A stretch of 39,009 nt of DNA from an uncultured Pelagibacteraceae bacterium (GCA_902632145.1 CACPBH010000005.1:1-39009); one strand, 5' to 3'; positions 22,207 through 31,701 are shown, numbered from the stretch's first letter. Numbers and translations: made by a program. The notes: a model not told the origin generated them from the letters alone.

Positions 22207-23056
22207 ATTTTTCACTTATTTCATACAATCAATAATAATTTATATATTTTTTATTTTAGGAAAAATTTTGGGAATCACACTTAGTCGAAAACTTTTTTCA
22301 TATCTTTTTTTGAAAATTGGACATAATTTTAAATCAAAAAAATTAATAGAATCAAACTTAAATATTTATTCAAAAAGTCTTACAGAAATAAAAAGAGATG
22401 AGATAATCTCCGGTATGTGGAAAAACTATGGGAAAACTTTTATTGAATATATATTTCTGAATTATTTTAAAAAAGATAATACTCATATGAAAATTGAAGG
22501 TGCGGACAAGTTGGAAAACGTTTTAGAATTAAAAAAACCTGTAATATTCGTTTCAGGTCACTTTGCCAATTATGAGTTAATGTCTATGGAGATAGTGAAG
22601 AAAAACATAAATCTTGCTACGATATATAGACCTCTCAATAACTATTTTTTAAATCCTTTTATGGAATATTTAAGAAGAAAATATGTATGTAAAAACCAAA
22701 TTAAAAAAGGAGTAAGTGGTGTAAGAGAAGCAATTGAATATTTAAAAAAAGGTTACAGTATTGCTTTGATGATAGACCAAAGGGTTAGTGAAGGAGAAAA
22801 AATTAATTTTTTTGGGAAATCTGCATTGACTACAACTTTACCTGCGCAACTTGCCTTAAAATTTGATTTATCTATTATTCCAGTTTTTATTGAAAGAGAC
22901 CAAAATGATAATTTTAAGATAAAATTTTACCAAGAAATTGATCCTAAAAGCTTTAATAATAAGTCTACCTTAACTGATAAATTAAATAAAGTTATTGAAG
23001 AAATGATAATCTGTAGGCCTGAGGGATGGATATGGACGCATAATAGATGGAAATAA
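22199..23056 (+). CDS. Lipid A biosynthesis acyltransferase (LpxL/HtrB family)
   Basis: VSGHFANYELM, TIYRPLNNYFLN, MIDQRVSEGEKINFFGKSALTTTLPAQLALK, PEGWIWTHNRWK. Confidence 0.93.
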   Translation: MIKFFTYFIQSIIIYIFFILGKILGITLSRKLFSYLFLKIGHNFKSKKLIESNLNIYSKSLTEIKRDEIISGMWKNYGKTFIEYIFLNYFKKDNTHMKIEGADKLENVLELKKPVIFVSGHFANYELMSMEIVKKNINLATIYRPLNNYFLNPFMEYLRRKYVCKNQIKKGVSGVREAIEYLKKGYSIALMIDQRVSEGEKINFFGKSALTTTLPAQLALKFDLSIIPVFIERDQNDNFKIKFYQEIDPKSFNNKSTLTDKLNKVIEEMIICRPEGWIWTHNRWK

Positions 23057-23057
23057 T

Positions 23058-23255
23058 TTAAATTTTTTTATTGGTTTTATATCTTTCATTTGCTTCTATA
23101 GGTGAAAAATAAGCCTCCTGTAATTCAACATTCCAGTAATTTAAGTCTTTCAATAATATTTTTTTTCCTGAAATAGCACATAAAACATGATCACCCTCTT
23201 CCACAATGTCAAAAGAATTGTGTTTAAAAATAAGTTTAGCTTTTTTTTTAGTCAT
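23058..23255 (-). CDS. DUF2093 family protein
   Basis: FDIVEEGDHVLCAISGKKILLKDLNYWNVELQEAYFSPIEA. Confidence 0.85.
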   Translation of the reverse strand: MTKKKAKLIFKHNSFDIVEEGDHVLCAISGKKILLKDLNYWNVELQEAYFSPIEANERYKTNKKI

Positions 23256-23283
23256 CTTTAAATTATATAATATTTTATCTTAC

Positions 23284-24552
23284 ATGAATATCGGATTAAT
23301 AGGTAGTGGTGGTAGAGAGCATGCTCTTTGCAAAAAATTATATGAGTCAAAGTTATGTAAGAAAATATTTTGTTTCCCTGGAAACGCAGGAACAGAAATT
23401 TTAGCAAAAAATATAGAAGTAGATGTGCTTAATTTTACCAAACTTCTTAGGTTGATAAAATTACATAAAATAGATTTAGTTTTAGTAGGGCCCGAGGAAC
23501 CCTTGACTTTAGGAATTGTCAATTTTCTAACTAAAAATAAAATCAAAGTTTTCGGCCCTTCTAAATATGCTGCAAGATTAGAGGGATCAAAGGCTTTTAT
23601 GAAAAAAATATGTAAAGAAAATAATATCCCCACTGCTAAATTTCGAATATGCAAAAATAAAAGACAAGTTGTTAAATTTTTAAAAAGTTCAAGATTGCCA
23701 ATAGTTGTTAAAGCAGATGGACTCGCAGCAGGAAAAGGAGTGACTATATGTAAAACAAAAAAACAAGTTTTAAACGTATCTGAAAAAATTTTTAAAGGGA
23801 AGTTTAAATCTTCAAATAAATTAGTTATTGAAGAATTTTTAGTTGGAGAAGAGGCAAGCTATTTCTTAATTGTCGATAAAAATAGTTTTAAATTTTTTGG
23901 CACTGCACAAGATCATAAAAGGGTCGGAGAAAAAGATATTGGGCCTAATACTGGTGGAATGGGTGCTTATTCACCGGCTCCTATTATTAACAAAAATTTA
24001 GAAAAGAAAATTATTAATAAAATCGTAACACCCACGTTAAAAGCTCTAAGAAAAGAAAATCATCCGTATACAGGTTTTCTTTACGTTGGCTTGATGATAA
24101 TTAAAAATGAACCGTACTTAATTGAGTACAACGTGAGAATGGGTGATCCCGAGTGTCAGGTTATATTGCCGAGGCTTAGGACTGATCTTTTAAAAATAAT
24201 TAAATTTTCAATTAACAACAATCTTAAAAAAATAAATATTAAATGGAGTAAAGAAAAAAGTATGACAATAGTTTTGTGCTCAAAAGGTTATCCGGGTAAA
24301 TACAAGAAAAATATTTTAATCAGCAACTTTAAAAATTTAAAAGAAAATAAAAAAGATATTGTTTACCATGCTGGCACAAAAATTATTAATGGAAAACTTT
24401 TATCTGTTGGTGGTCGGGTTTTAAACTTTACTTCTTCCGGGAATAATCTTTTTAAGGTGAGAGAAAAAATAATTAAAATGATTAAAAAATTAAAATGGAA
24501 GAGTGGATTTTTTAGAAAAGATATAGGTTGGAAAGTTTTAGTTAGAAAATGA
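23284..24552 (+). CDS. purD: Phosphoribosylamine-glycine ligase (start taken at MNIGLIGSGGREH, not the upstream ATG at 23206)
   Basis: NIGLIGSGGREHALC, VVKADGLAAGKGV, DHKRVGEKDIGPNTGGMGAYSPAP, YNVRMGDPECQVILPRL. Confidence 0.95.
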   Translation: MNIGLIGSGGREHALCKKLYESKLCKKIFCFPGNAGTEILAKNIEVDVLNFTKLLRLIKLHKIDLVLVGPEEPLTLGIVNFLTKNKIKVFGPSKYAARLEGSKAFMKKICKENNIPTAKFRICKNKRQVVKFLKSSRLPIVVKADGLAAGKGVTICKTKKQVLNVSEKIFKGKFKSSNKLVIEEFLVGEEASYFLIVDKNSFKFFGTAQDHKRVGEKDIGPNTGGMGAYSPAPIINKNLEKKIINKIVTPTLKALRKENHPYTGFLYVGLMIIKNEPYLIEYNVRMGDPECQVILPRLRTDLLKIIKFSINNNLKKINIKWSKEKSMTIVLCSKGYPGKYKKNILISNFKNLKENKKDIVYHAGTKIINGKLLSVGGRVLNFTSSGNNLFKVREKIIKMIKKLKWKSGFFRKDIGWKVLVRK

Positions 24553-25103
24553 GAATTATAGGTGGAAGTTTAAAGGGTAGAATTATACAGTTCTTAAAAA
24601 CAAAAAATACTAGACCTTTAAAGGACTCTGTAAGAGAAAATATCTTCAATATTTTATCTCACTCAAATGAAATTAGTGTAGAGCTAAAAAACGCATTTGT
24701 TCTGGATCTTTATTCGGGAATTGGATCTTTTGGTTTAGAATGTTTGTCAAGAGGGGCTAAAATGGTTACGTTTGTTGAAATCGACTTTGAAGCCTTAAAA
24801 ATACTAAAAGAAAACTTATTAAAATTGTCTATCCATAAACATACAGAAATAATCAAAAATAGAATTGAAAATATTAAAAAATGGAAAAAAAAATATAATA
24901 TTTTTTTTTTAGATCCACCATTTAAAGATTTACGATTTATTGATAATTTAAAAGCATTAAAGAACCAAAAAATTTATAAAAAAAATCATTTAATAATTAT
25001 TCACAGAGAAAAAAATTCTAAAGATGATTTTGAGGGTATATTAAAGATCCTCAATGAAAAAGTTTATGGTCGTTCAAAAATAACTTTTGCTTTATTTAAG
25101 TAG
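24549..25103 (+). CDS. rsmD: 16S rRNA (guanine966-N2)-methyltransferase
   Basis: MRIIGGSLKGRII, TRPLKDSVRENIFNIL, VLDLYSGIGSFGLECLSRGA, FFLDPPFK. Confidence 0.93.
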   Translation: MRIIGGSLKGRIIQFLKTKNTRPLKDSVRENIFNILSHSNEISVELKNAFVLDLYSGIGSFGLECLSRGAKMVTFVEIDFEALKILKENLLKLSIHKHTEIIKNRIENIKKWKKKYNIFFLDPPFKDLRFIDNLKALKNQKIYKKNHLIIIHREKNSKDDFEGILKILNEKVYGRSKITFALFK

Positions 25104-26309
25104 GTATTTTTTTGTAACTACTTTGACCTGTTCCACTGCAGGTTGATTAAAAGGATTTATATTTGTTAATTTACCAATCAAAATTGTTTCTAAAATGAAA
25201 TAAGAAAATAATTGTCCCAGAGTTTCCACATTATCTTTTTTTAATTTGAACTCTCTAAAAGAGATTCTATTTTTTCTTAAAGTTTCAATTAAAGCGTTTT
25301 TTTGCGCTAATTTAATTTGATTTAGACTTTTATTGTTTATAAAAAATTTCTTTTTATTTAAAAATTTATTTACACTTAATTTTTTAGTTGGTTTTTCATC
25401 AATACTAAAAATTATAAATAATTTATCTTTGGGACCATCCAAGTAGAGTTGTAAAAGACTGTGATGATCTTTAGGTACATTGGATACTATTGGAAAAAAT
25501 CCTTGGCTTTTTTTTCCTAAGCTCTCGGCAATCAGCTGCTGAGCCCAAAAAAGAAATTTAGTTAAATTTTTTGAGTAATTAAGAAATACTAAGTTAGACA
25601 TTTTTTTTTGGATTAGAATGTTCGCAAGTTTTGTAGAGCTGTCTTTTAAGGGCTCGTTATTTGAAATATATTTATATATATTTTTTCTGAGTTTAAACAT
25701 ATTAATTCCCATAAAATATGCTGGTACAAGTCCAACATCTGATAATACAGAGTATCTTCCTCCTATATAATTTTTATGTTCAATAAAGAATAGATTTAAT
25801 TTTTTTGTAATATTAAAAAGAATGCTTTCTTTCTTTTCTGTAATAACGATTATATTTTTAGATTTTTTTTTAAGAATATCTAAATAAAATAAATTCGCAA
25901 GTGTTTCAGTAGTATTTCCTGATTTAGATATAACAATGAAAAGAGTTTTTTTGATTGTAATTTTTTTTTTTACTTTTTGAATCTTAGCAATATCTAAATC
26001 ATTCAAAAAATAAAATTTTTTTTTGGCATTTTTTTTTAAATATTCATATATTGCTTCTGACCCGAGAATCGAACCTCCCATTCCGATTAGAACTACAGTG
26101 TTAAATTTTCTAAATTTTTTAAGATTACTGATTTTTGTACTTAATTTGTAATTTTTGTTGAAAAGATAGAAGAATTGATTTGGAGTTTTTAACTTATTAT
26201 TTATTTGAACAAATAATTTTTTATATTTTGAATTCAATTTTTTACCCACTTTAGAATTTAAATGGGTTTTTTGTATATAGTCTTTTATTTCTAGATTATT
26301 CTCTCTCAC
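25092..26309 (-). CDS. pgi: Glucose-6-phosphate isomerase
   Basis: VLIGMGGSILGSEAIYEYL, VISKSGNTTETLANL, IGGRYSVLSDVGLVPAYFMG, NPFNQPAVEQVK. Confidence 0.92.
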   Translation of the reverse strand: MRENNLEIKDYIQKTHLNSKVGKKLNSKYKKLFVQINNKLKTPNQFFYLFNKNYKLSTKISNLKKFRKFNTVVLIGMGGSILGSEAIYEYLKKNAKKKFYFLNDLDIAKIQKVKKKITIKKTLFIVISKSGNTTETLANLFYLDILKKKSKNIIVITEKKESILFNITKKLNLFFIEHKNYIGGRYSVLSDVGLVPAYFMGINMFKLRKNIYKYISNNEPLKDSSTKLANILIQKKMSNLVFLNYSKNLTKFLFWAQQLIAESLGKKSQGFFPIVSNVPKDHHSLLQLYLDGPKDKLFIIFSIDEKPTKKLSVNKFLNKKKFFINNKSLNQIKLAQKNALIETLRKNRISFREFKLKKDNVETLGQLFSYFILETILIGKLTNINPFNQPAVEQVKVVTKKYLLK

Positions 26310-26617
26310 TTACGAATTTTATCGATTATTGACTTTTCAACTGAGCTAGATTTATTCGTCTCTGATTGATCTGCCTCAGATTTTTTTAAAATTTTTCTAA
26401 TTTGATCTTTATCATTAATTTGAGTTTTATTTGAAGAACCTGGTTTAGGGATTTTGTTATAATCTGGAGGTAGTATAAGAGGTTGTTTCTTTTTAACTAA
26501 AAACTCATCAGTCGTTTTTACTTTTTCGTTTCGTAAAACTTGTCCAGCCTCTTTCATAGAGGTACATGATGTTACAATAAACATCAAAAAAGTTATAAAT
26601 AAAATTATTTTCATCAA
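26306..26617 (-). CDS. Small lipoprotein, DUF3035-like
   Basis: Signal peptide with lipobox-like FIVTSC; LPPDYNKIPKPGS; 4-nt overlap with lspA. Confidence 0.75.
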   Translation of the reverse strand: MMKIILFITFLMFIVTSCTSMKEAGQVLRNEKVKTTDEFLVKKKQPLILPPDYNKIPKPGSSNKTQINDKDQIRKILKKSEADQSETNKSSSVEKSIIDKIRK

Positions 26618-27108
26618 TTATTTTTAATAAAAATTTCTTTCATAATAAAACAAATTATACCAATTGTAATAAAAATGTCTGCTGCATTGAACGTAAACCA
26701 ATGAAAATTACCGTAATGAAAGTCAATAAAATCCGGCACAGCTTTAAAAGTAATTCTATCGTAAAAATTTCCTAAAGCCCCGCCTATAATTAATGAAAAA
26801 ATCGTTTTATCAAATTTATCAGATTTTAAGGCTAAAAATATTAAAAAAATAATCACAGCAAATATTAAAAGAGAAATTAAGTTGTAATAAAAGCTTGAAT
26901 TAAAACTAAGTAGTCCAAAACCAATTCCAGTGTTCCAGACAAGATCAAAATTTAAAAATTCATTTATGAAGTAAACATTATCATTGAAATTTTCAACAAT
27001 TTTAATTTTTGAGTATCTATCAATACTAAAAGTGAGAAGAAGAATAATAAGAAAATAAAAATTTTCTTTTTTTAAAATTTTATTTTTCATTTCTTTAAGG
27101 TTGATCAA
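26614..27108 (-). CDS. lspA: Lipoprotein signal peptidase (signal peptidase II)
   Basis: IIGGALGNFYDRI, FNAADIFITIGIICF; DxxxK near N-terminus. Confidence 0.93.
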   Translation of the reverse strand: MINLKEMKNKILKKENFYFLIILLLTFSIDRYSKIKIVENFNDNVYFINEFLNFDLVWNTGIGFGLLSFNSSFYYNLISLLIFAVIIFLIFLALKSDKFDKTIFSLIIGGALGNFYDRITFKAVPDFIDFHYGNFHWFTFNAADIFITIGIICFIMKEIFIKNN

Positions 27109-27122
27109 AGTATTTTTATATT

Positions 27123-29852
27123 TTATTGAAGAACTTTAGAGCATCTTTCACATCTGTTTTCCAAAATTTTCCAACATCTTTCACATTTCTGTCCCTGGGC
27201 TTTTTTTACCTCCACCTTAATTTCATCATTATTTGATAATTCTTTTTTCGCTTTTGAAACAATAAAATAATCTTCTAAATCTAATTTATCAAGAAGTTCA
27301 AATTTCTCTTTATTTAAAATCAGTTTTATTTCAGCTTCTAAACTTGATCCGATTTCTTTATTTGACCTCTTATCCTCTATTGCAATGTTTGCTTCTTGTT
27401 TAATTTTGAATAAATTCGTCCATTTTTCATTTAACTTATCATTCTTCCAATTAGATGGAATTTTTACAAATTCATTTTCATGGATACTTTCGCTAGTATC
27501 CTTACTCACTAAACTATAGATTTCCTCAGTGGTAAAAACTAAAATTGGGGCAAACCATTTTAACAAGCTTTCTAGAATGATGTTGAGAACAATTACACAG
27601 TTTTTTCTTTTTGTGGAGTTTAAGCTATCGCAGTAAAGAACATCTTTCCTGATGTCAAAATAAAATGAAGAAAGATCTAATGTACAAAAGTTTAAAAGGT
27701 CTTTATATAATTTATGAAAATTATAATTTTTTAAATTTTCATCAATGGAGTCTCCGATAATAAATAGTTTATGTAAAATGAACTGTTCTAGCTCATCCAT
27801 TTTATTAATTTGAATTTTACTAAAATCTTGTTTTTCAAATTTATCTTTTAGATTTCCAAGCATAAATCTGAAAGTATTTCTGATTTTTCTGTAGGACTCG
27901 GCGTGTTGAATTAAAATATTTTTATCAATTCTCAAATCTTCTGCATAATCTGATGCTGAGGCCCAAACTCTAAGAATATCTGCTCCATAATTTTTTAAAA
28001 TATCTTCTGGAGAAATTACATTTCCCATTGATTTAGACATTTTCATACCTTTTCCATCTACTACGAATCCGTGAGATAGAATACTTTTAAATGGTGCTCT
28101 ACCTCTTGTACCGCAAGACTCTAATAAAGAAGAATGAAACCATCCCCTATGTTGATCAGATCCTTCAAGGTACATATCTGCAGGCCAATTTAAATCTTTT
28201 CTCTTTTCTAATACAAAGCTGTGTGTAGAGCCGCTATCGAACCAAACCTCAACAATATCATTTAATTTATCATAATCATTTGGATTGTATTCATCACCTA
28301 GAAAAACTTTTGGATCATCTGTGAACCAACAATCAGAGCCTTGTTTTTCATAAACTGAGGCTATTTTATCAATTACCTTTTTATCTTTTAATGGTTCTTT
28401 TGTTTTTTTATTAATAAAAATTGGTAATGGTACACCCCACACCCTTTGTCTTGAAACACACCAATCAGGTCTTCCTTCAATCATAGACAATAATCTTTCT
28501 TTTCCTTTTTTTGGATAAAAGTGAGTTTCATTTATTGACTTGATCGCTTTTTTTCTTAAATCATTTTTTTCCATAGAAATAAACCATTGTGGTGTAGCTC
28601 GATAAATTAAAGGAGCTTTAGATCTCCAAGAATGAGGATAGCTATGGTTAAGTTTGTCATCTTTAAGTAATTTTTTTTGCTCTTTTAGTTTTTGTATAAC
28701 TAAATCATCTGCTTTAAAAATATGTGTATTCGTAAAATATGGAATTTCATTAGTATATAATCCAGAATTATCTACAGTATATTTAGATGGAATATTATTT
28801 TTTAAGCATAGATTAAAATCATCAGGACCATGACTTGGAGCACAATGAACTATTCCAGTACCTTGTTCCAAATTAACAAATTGAGCATCAAGCATAGGAA
28901 CCTCATAATTATAATCTAAATTCAAAAAAGGATGATTACATTTTACCCCTTTAAACTCTGATCCTTTGAAACTTTTAAGTATTTTATAATTTTTTATTTC
29001 ACAATCTTTAGTAATCTGTTCAATCAAGTTTTTTGCAACTACGATTTTTTTTTCTTCAAAGTTTGCAAGAGAGTGAATTTCCAATACTGAATATTCGATA
29101 TTATTATTAAAAGCCAAAGCTCTATTGGCAGGAATAGTCCAAGGAGTTGTAGTCCAAATAATTACATTGGTATCTTTTAAAAATTCTTTGTTTGTCTCCT
29201 TTACCTTAAAAGCTGCATAAATAGTATTTGAGGTGTGGTCTAAGTACTCCACTTCTGCATCGGCTAAAGCAGTTTTTTCAACAGTAGACCAAAGAACGGG
29301 TTTAAAACCTTGATATAAACTACCATCTAAAAGAAATTTACCAAGTTCTCTGACGATTTGAGCTTCAGCCTCGTAACTCATTGTGGAATAGTAATTTTCA
29401 AAATCTCCTACAACGCCTAGTCTCTGAAATTCTTTAATATGAACGTCTATCCAGCTTTTTGCAAAATCTCTGCACTCTTGTCTAAAATCTTTAATAGGAA
29501 CATCGTCTTTATTTTTTTTCTTTTTTTTATACTGTTCTTCGATTTTCCACTCAATTGGTAAACCGTGACAATCCCAACCTGGCACATAAATAGAGTCTTT
29601 GCCATTCATTTGGTGAAAACGTGTAATCATATCTTTTAAAATTTTATTTAAAGCAGTTCCCATATGAATGTGTCCATTGGCATAAGGCGGACCGTCATGC
29701 AAAATAAATTTCTCCTTACCTTTGGATTTTTTTCTTAGCTTTTCAAAAATATTTTTAGTTTGCCAATTTTTCAGTATTTCAGGCTCTTTAGTAGGCAGGC
29801 TTGCTTTCATTGAAAAGGCAGTTTTAGGTAGTTGCAAAGTATCTTTAGACAT
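27123..29852 (-). CDS. ileS: Isoleucyl-tRNA synthetase (start taken at MSKDTLQLPKTAF)
   Basis: HDGPPYANGHIHMGTALNK (HIGH), GMKMSKSMGNVISP (KMSKS), WDCHGLPIEWK, C-terminal Cys knuckles CERCW..CERC. Confidence 0.97.
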   Translation of the reverse strand: MSKDTLQLPKTAFSMKASLPTKEPEILKNWQTKNIFEKLRKKSKGKEKFILHDGPPYANGHIHMGTALNKILKDMITRFHQMNGKDSIYVPGWDCHGLPIEWKIEEQYKKKKKNKDDVPIKDFRQECRDFAKSWIDVHIKEFQRLGVVGDFENYYSTMSYEAEAQIVRELGKFLLDGSLYQGFKPVLWSTVEKTALADAEVEYLDHTSNTIYAAFKVKETNKEFLKDTNVIIWTTTPWTIPANRALAFNNNIEYSVLEIHSLANFEEKKIVVAKNLIEQITKDCEIKNYKILKSFKGSEFKGVKCNHPFLNLDYNYEVPMLDAQFVNLEQGTGIVHCAPSHGPDDFNLCLKNNIPSKYTVDNSGLYTNEIPYFTNTHIFKADDLVIQKLKEQKKLLKDDKLNHSYPHSWRSKAPLIYRATPQWFISMEKNDLRKKAIKSINETHFYPKKGKERLLSMIEGRPDWCVSRQRVWGVPLPIFINKKTKEPLKDKKVIDKIASVYEKQGSDCWFTDDPKVFLGDEYNPNDYDKLNDIVEVWFDSGSTHSFVLEKRKDLNWPADMYLEGSDQHRGWFHSSLLESCGTRGRAPFKSILSHGFVVDGKGMKMSKSMGNVISPEDILKNYGADILRVWASASDYAEDLRIDKNILIQHAESYRKIRNTFRFMLGNLKDKFEKQDFSKIQINKMDELEQFILHKLFIIGDSIDENLKNYNFHKLYKDLLNFCTLDLSSFYFDIRKDVLYCDSLNSTKRKNCVIVLNIILESLLKWFAPILVFTTEEIYSLVSKDTSESIHENEFVKIPSNWKNDKLNEKWTNLFKIKQEANIAIEDKRSNKEIGSSLEAEIKLILNKEKFELLDKLDLEDYFIVSKAKKELSNNDEIKVEVKKAQGQKCERCWKILENRCERCSKVLQ

Positions 29853-30756
29853 TTTTAGCTTTCTTAATATCAAATTTAATTTGTTTTTTTAAATAATCAA
29901 AATTTTTAAATTTTTTTTCTGGTCTAATAAATTTTTTAAAACTCACACTAATTACTTTATTATATAAATTTCTATTAATTCCAAAGATATTCGTCTCTAA
30001 TAATAAATTTTGGCCATTAAAGGTAGGTCTATAACCAACATTAGCCACTCCATTTTTATTAAAATCACTAGTTTTCACTTTTACAGCGTATACGCCAAGT
30101 CTTGGAATTACATAATTTCCCATTTTTAGATTACATGTAGGGAAACCAATTTTTCGGCCTCTTTTTTGTCCTTTAATAACTTTTCCATCTACAGACCAGT
30201 TTCTATTTAATAATTTATTTGCCTCTTTAATTTTTCCTTCTTTAATTTTTTTTCTAATTAAAGTTGAAGAAATTACATTATTTTTTTTTTTAAAAGGTTT
30301 GACAATTAAATTTCTGTAATTGAATTTTTTTCCAAATTTTTTCAAAATTCTTATATTTCCTTTTCTTTTAAAACCAAATCTAAAATTATTGCTTACATAT
30401 AAGTATTTACATTTTGTTTTTTTAAATATTATTTTCTCAATAAATTTTTCAGCTGTTAATCGTGAAAATTTTTTATTAAATTTTCTTATTATTAAAAAAT
30501 CAATTTTAAGTTTTTTAAACTGATTTATTTTTTGATCTAAGGAATTGATTCTATGATTTTTTATTTTTTTGTTAAAAAACATTACAGGCATTGGTTCAAA
30601 AGTCATTATACCAAAAGGTAATTTATTTTTATTTGCTTGTTGTTTGGCGTCTCTGATAACTTTCTGATGGCCAAGATGTATCCCATCAAAGTTTCCTATT
30701 GCAAGAACACCTTTGCAATGTTGATTTTTTAGATTAGTGTTTCTATAAATTTTCAT
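29845..30756 (-). CDS. ribF: Bifunctional riboflavin kinase/FAD synthetase
   Basis: LAIGNFDGIHLGHQKVI, ISSTLIRKKIKEG, KRGRKIGFPTCNL. Confidence 0.94.
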   Translation of the reverse strand: MKIYRNTNLKNQHCKGVLAIGNFDGIHLGHQKVIRDAKQQANKNKLPFGIMTFEPMPVMFFNKKIKNHRINSLDQKINQFKKLKIDFLIIRKFNKKFSRLTAEKFIEKIIFKKTKCKYLYVSNNFRFGFKRKGNIRILKKFGKKFNYRNLIVKPFKKKNNVISSTLIRKKIKEGKIKEANKLLNRNWSVDGKVIKGQKRGRKIGFPTCNLKMGNYVIPRLGVYAVKVKTSDFNKNGVANVGYRPTFNGQNLLLETNIFGINRNLYNKVISVSFKKFIRPEKKFKNFDYLKKQIKFDIKKAKNV

Positions 30757-30757
30757 A

Positions 30758-31564
30758 TTACCAAGTTAATTCTTTTTGAAAAAAATCTATTTTAACGTTG
30801 TATGTTTTTAAAAGATTGCTTAAATCAGAGATTTTATTCAATTCATCTCTATGAACTCCATCTGTGATAAATATACAATCTAAGTTTAAATTATTAGCTC
30901 CTTTTATGTCTGTTCTTAAATTATCTCCAATAGCTAAGACTTTTTCTTTTTTACTAAAGCATAAATTATAAACTTCGGGATAAGGTTTTCCGAAATAGGA
31001 AACTTTTCCTCCAAGTTCCTCAAATATTTTAGCTATTGAGCCGGCGCATAACTCTTCTATATCGCCTCTATGAACAGTTAAATCAGGATTAGTACAAATT
31101 AATTTTTTTGATATATGATTTCTTAAAAAATCTTTATAGTAATTTAAATCATCTTCATGATCATCAAATAAACCAGTACACAAAATAAAATCACATTGTT
31201 CAATATTTGTTATATTTTCCTTAACTTTATCAAACACAGACGTATCTCTAGGTGGCCCTAAATGAAAAAAAGTTTTTCCAAATTTGTTTTGATTTATTGC
31301 ATGCATTGCAGCCTCACCAGAGGTCATTACGTTTGATAGAAATTTTTTATTCATCCCCATTTTTAATAAAAAATTAGTCACTTTCAAACTGGGTCTTGGA
31401 GCATTAGATAAAAAAACAATTTTTTTAGATTTATTATTTAAATTCTCAATTGTTTCCATAGCTTTTGAATTCAAAGTTATTCCATTGTGTATCACCCCCC
31501 ATAGGTCAATTACGAAAGTGTCATAGTTTTTGGATATTTCAGACAGATGATCAAGCTCTCTCAA
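30758..31564 (-). CDS. HAD-superfamily hydrolase (TIGR01459-like)
   Basis: FVIDLWGVIHNGI, VFLSNAPRPS, VLAIGDNLRTDIKGANN; upstream of ribF. Confidence 0.88.
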   Translation of the reverse strand: MRELDHLSEISKNYDTFVIDLWGVIHNGITLNSKAMETIENLNNKSKKIVFLSNAPRPSLKVTNFLLKMGMNKKFLSNVMTSGEAAMHAINQNKFGKTFFHLGPPRDTSVFDKVKENITNIEQCDFILCTGLFDDHEDDLNYYKDFLRNHISKKLICTNPDLTVHRGDIEELCAGSIAKIFEELGGKVSYFGKPYPEVYNLCFSKKEKVLAIGDNLRTDIKGANNLNLDCIFITDGVHRDELNKISDLSNLLKTYNVKIDFFQKELTW

Positions 31565-31637
31565 TTTGTTTACTCTTTCTTTTGTTTTTACTATTACAAA
31601 ATATAGTATTTTCGAGGTTTTTTAATGATTTTTGCCC

Positions 31638-31666
31638 CTTGAAATCTTGTTAAAAACACACCATAT
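31638..31666 (+). promoter_or_regulatory. Sigma32 (RpoH)-type heat-shock promoter for groESL
   Basis: CTTGAAA (31638-31644), 14-nt spacer, CACCATAT (31659-31666), close to consensus CTTGAAA-N(13-15)-CCCCATnT; ~35 nt upstream of groES ATG. Confidence 0.7.
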
Positions 31667-31701
31667 CAGCACTACATTAACATTTATAGGAGAAAATACG
31701 T

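Noticed and set aside
23206-23283. N-terminal extension of purD ORF (MSKELCLKISLAFFLVIFKLYNILSY)
   Set aside because: PurD starts at MNIGLIGSGGREH; the extension is antisense to DUF2093 and crosses the divergent promoter.
20000-31000. Higher Lys/Asn/Ile/Phe content of proteins in this stretch as evidence of a genomic island
   Set aside because: Genes are core housekeeping with typical alphaproteobacterial order; the bias fits low-GC drift and no integrase, tRNA junction or repeats bound it.
31665-31680. CIRCE/HrcA operator upstream of groES
   Set aside because: Only an AGCACT half-site is present; no inverted GAGTGCTAA partner.
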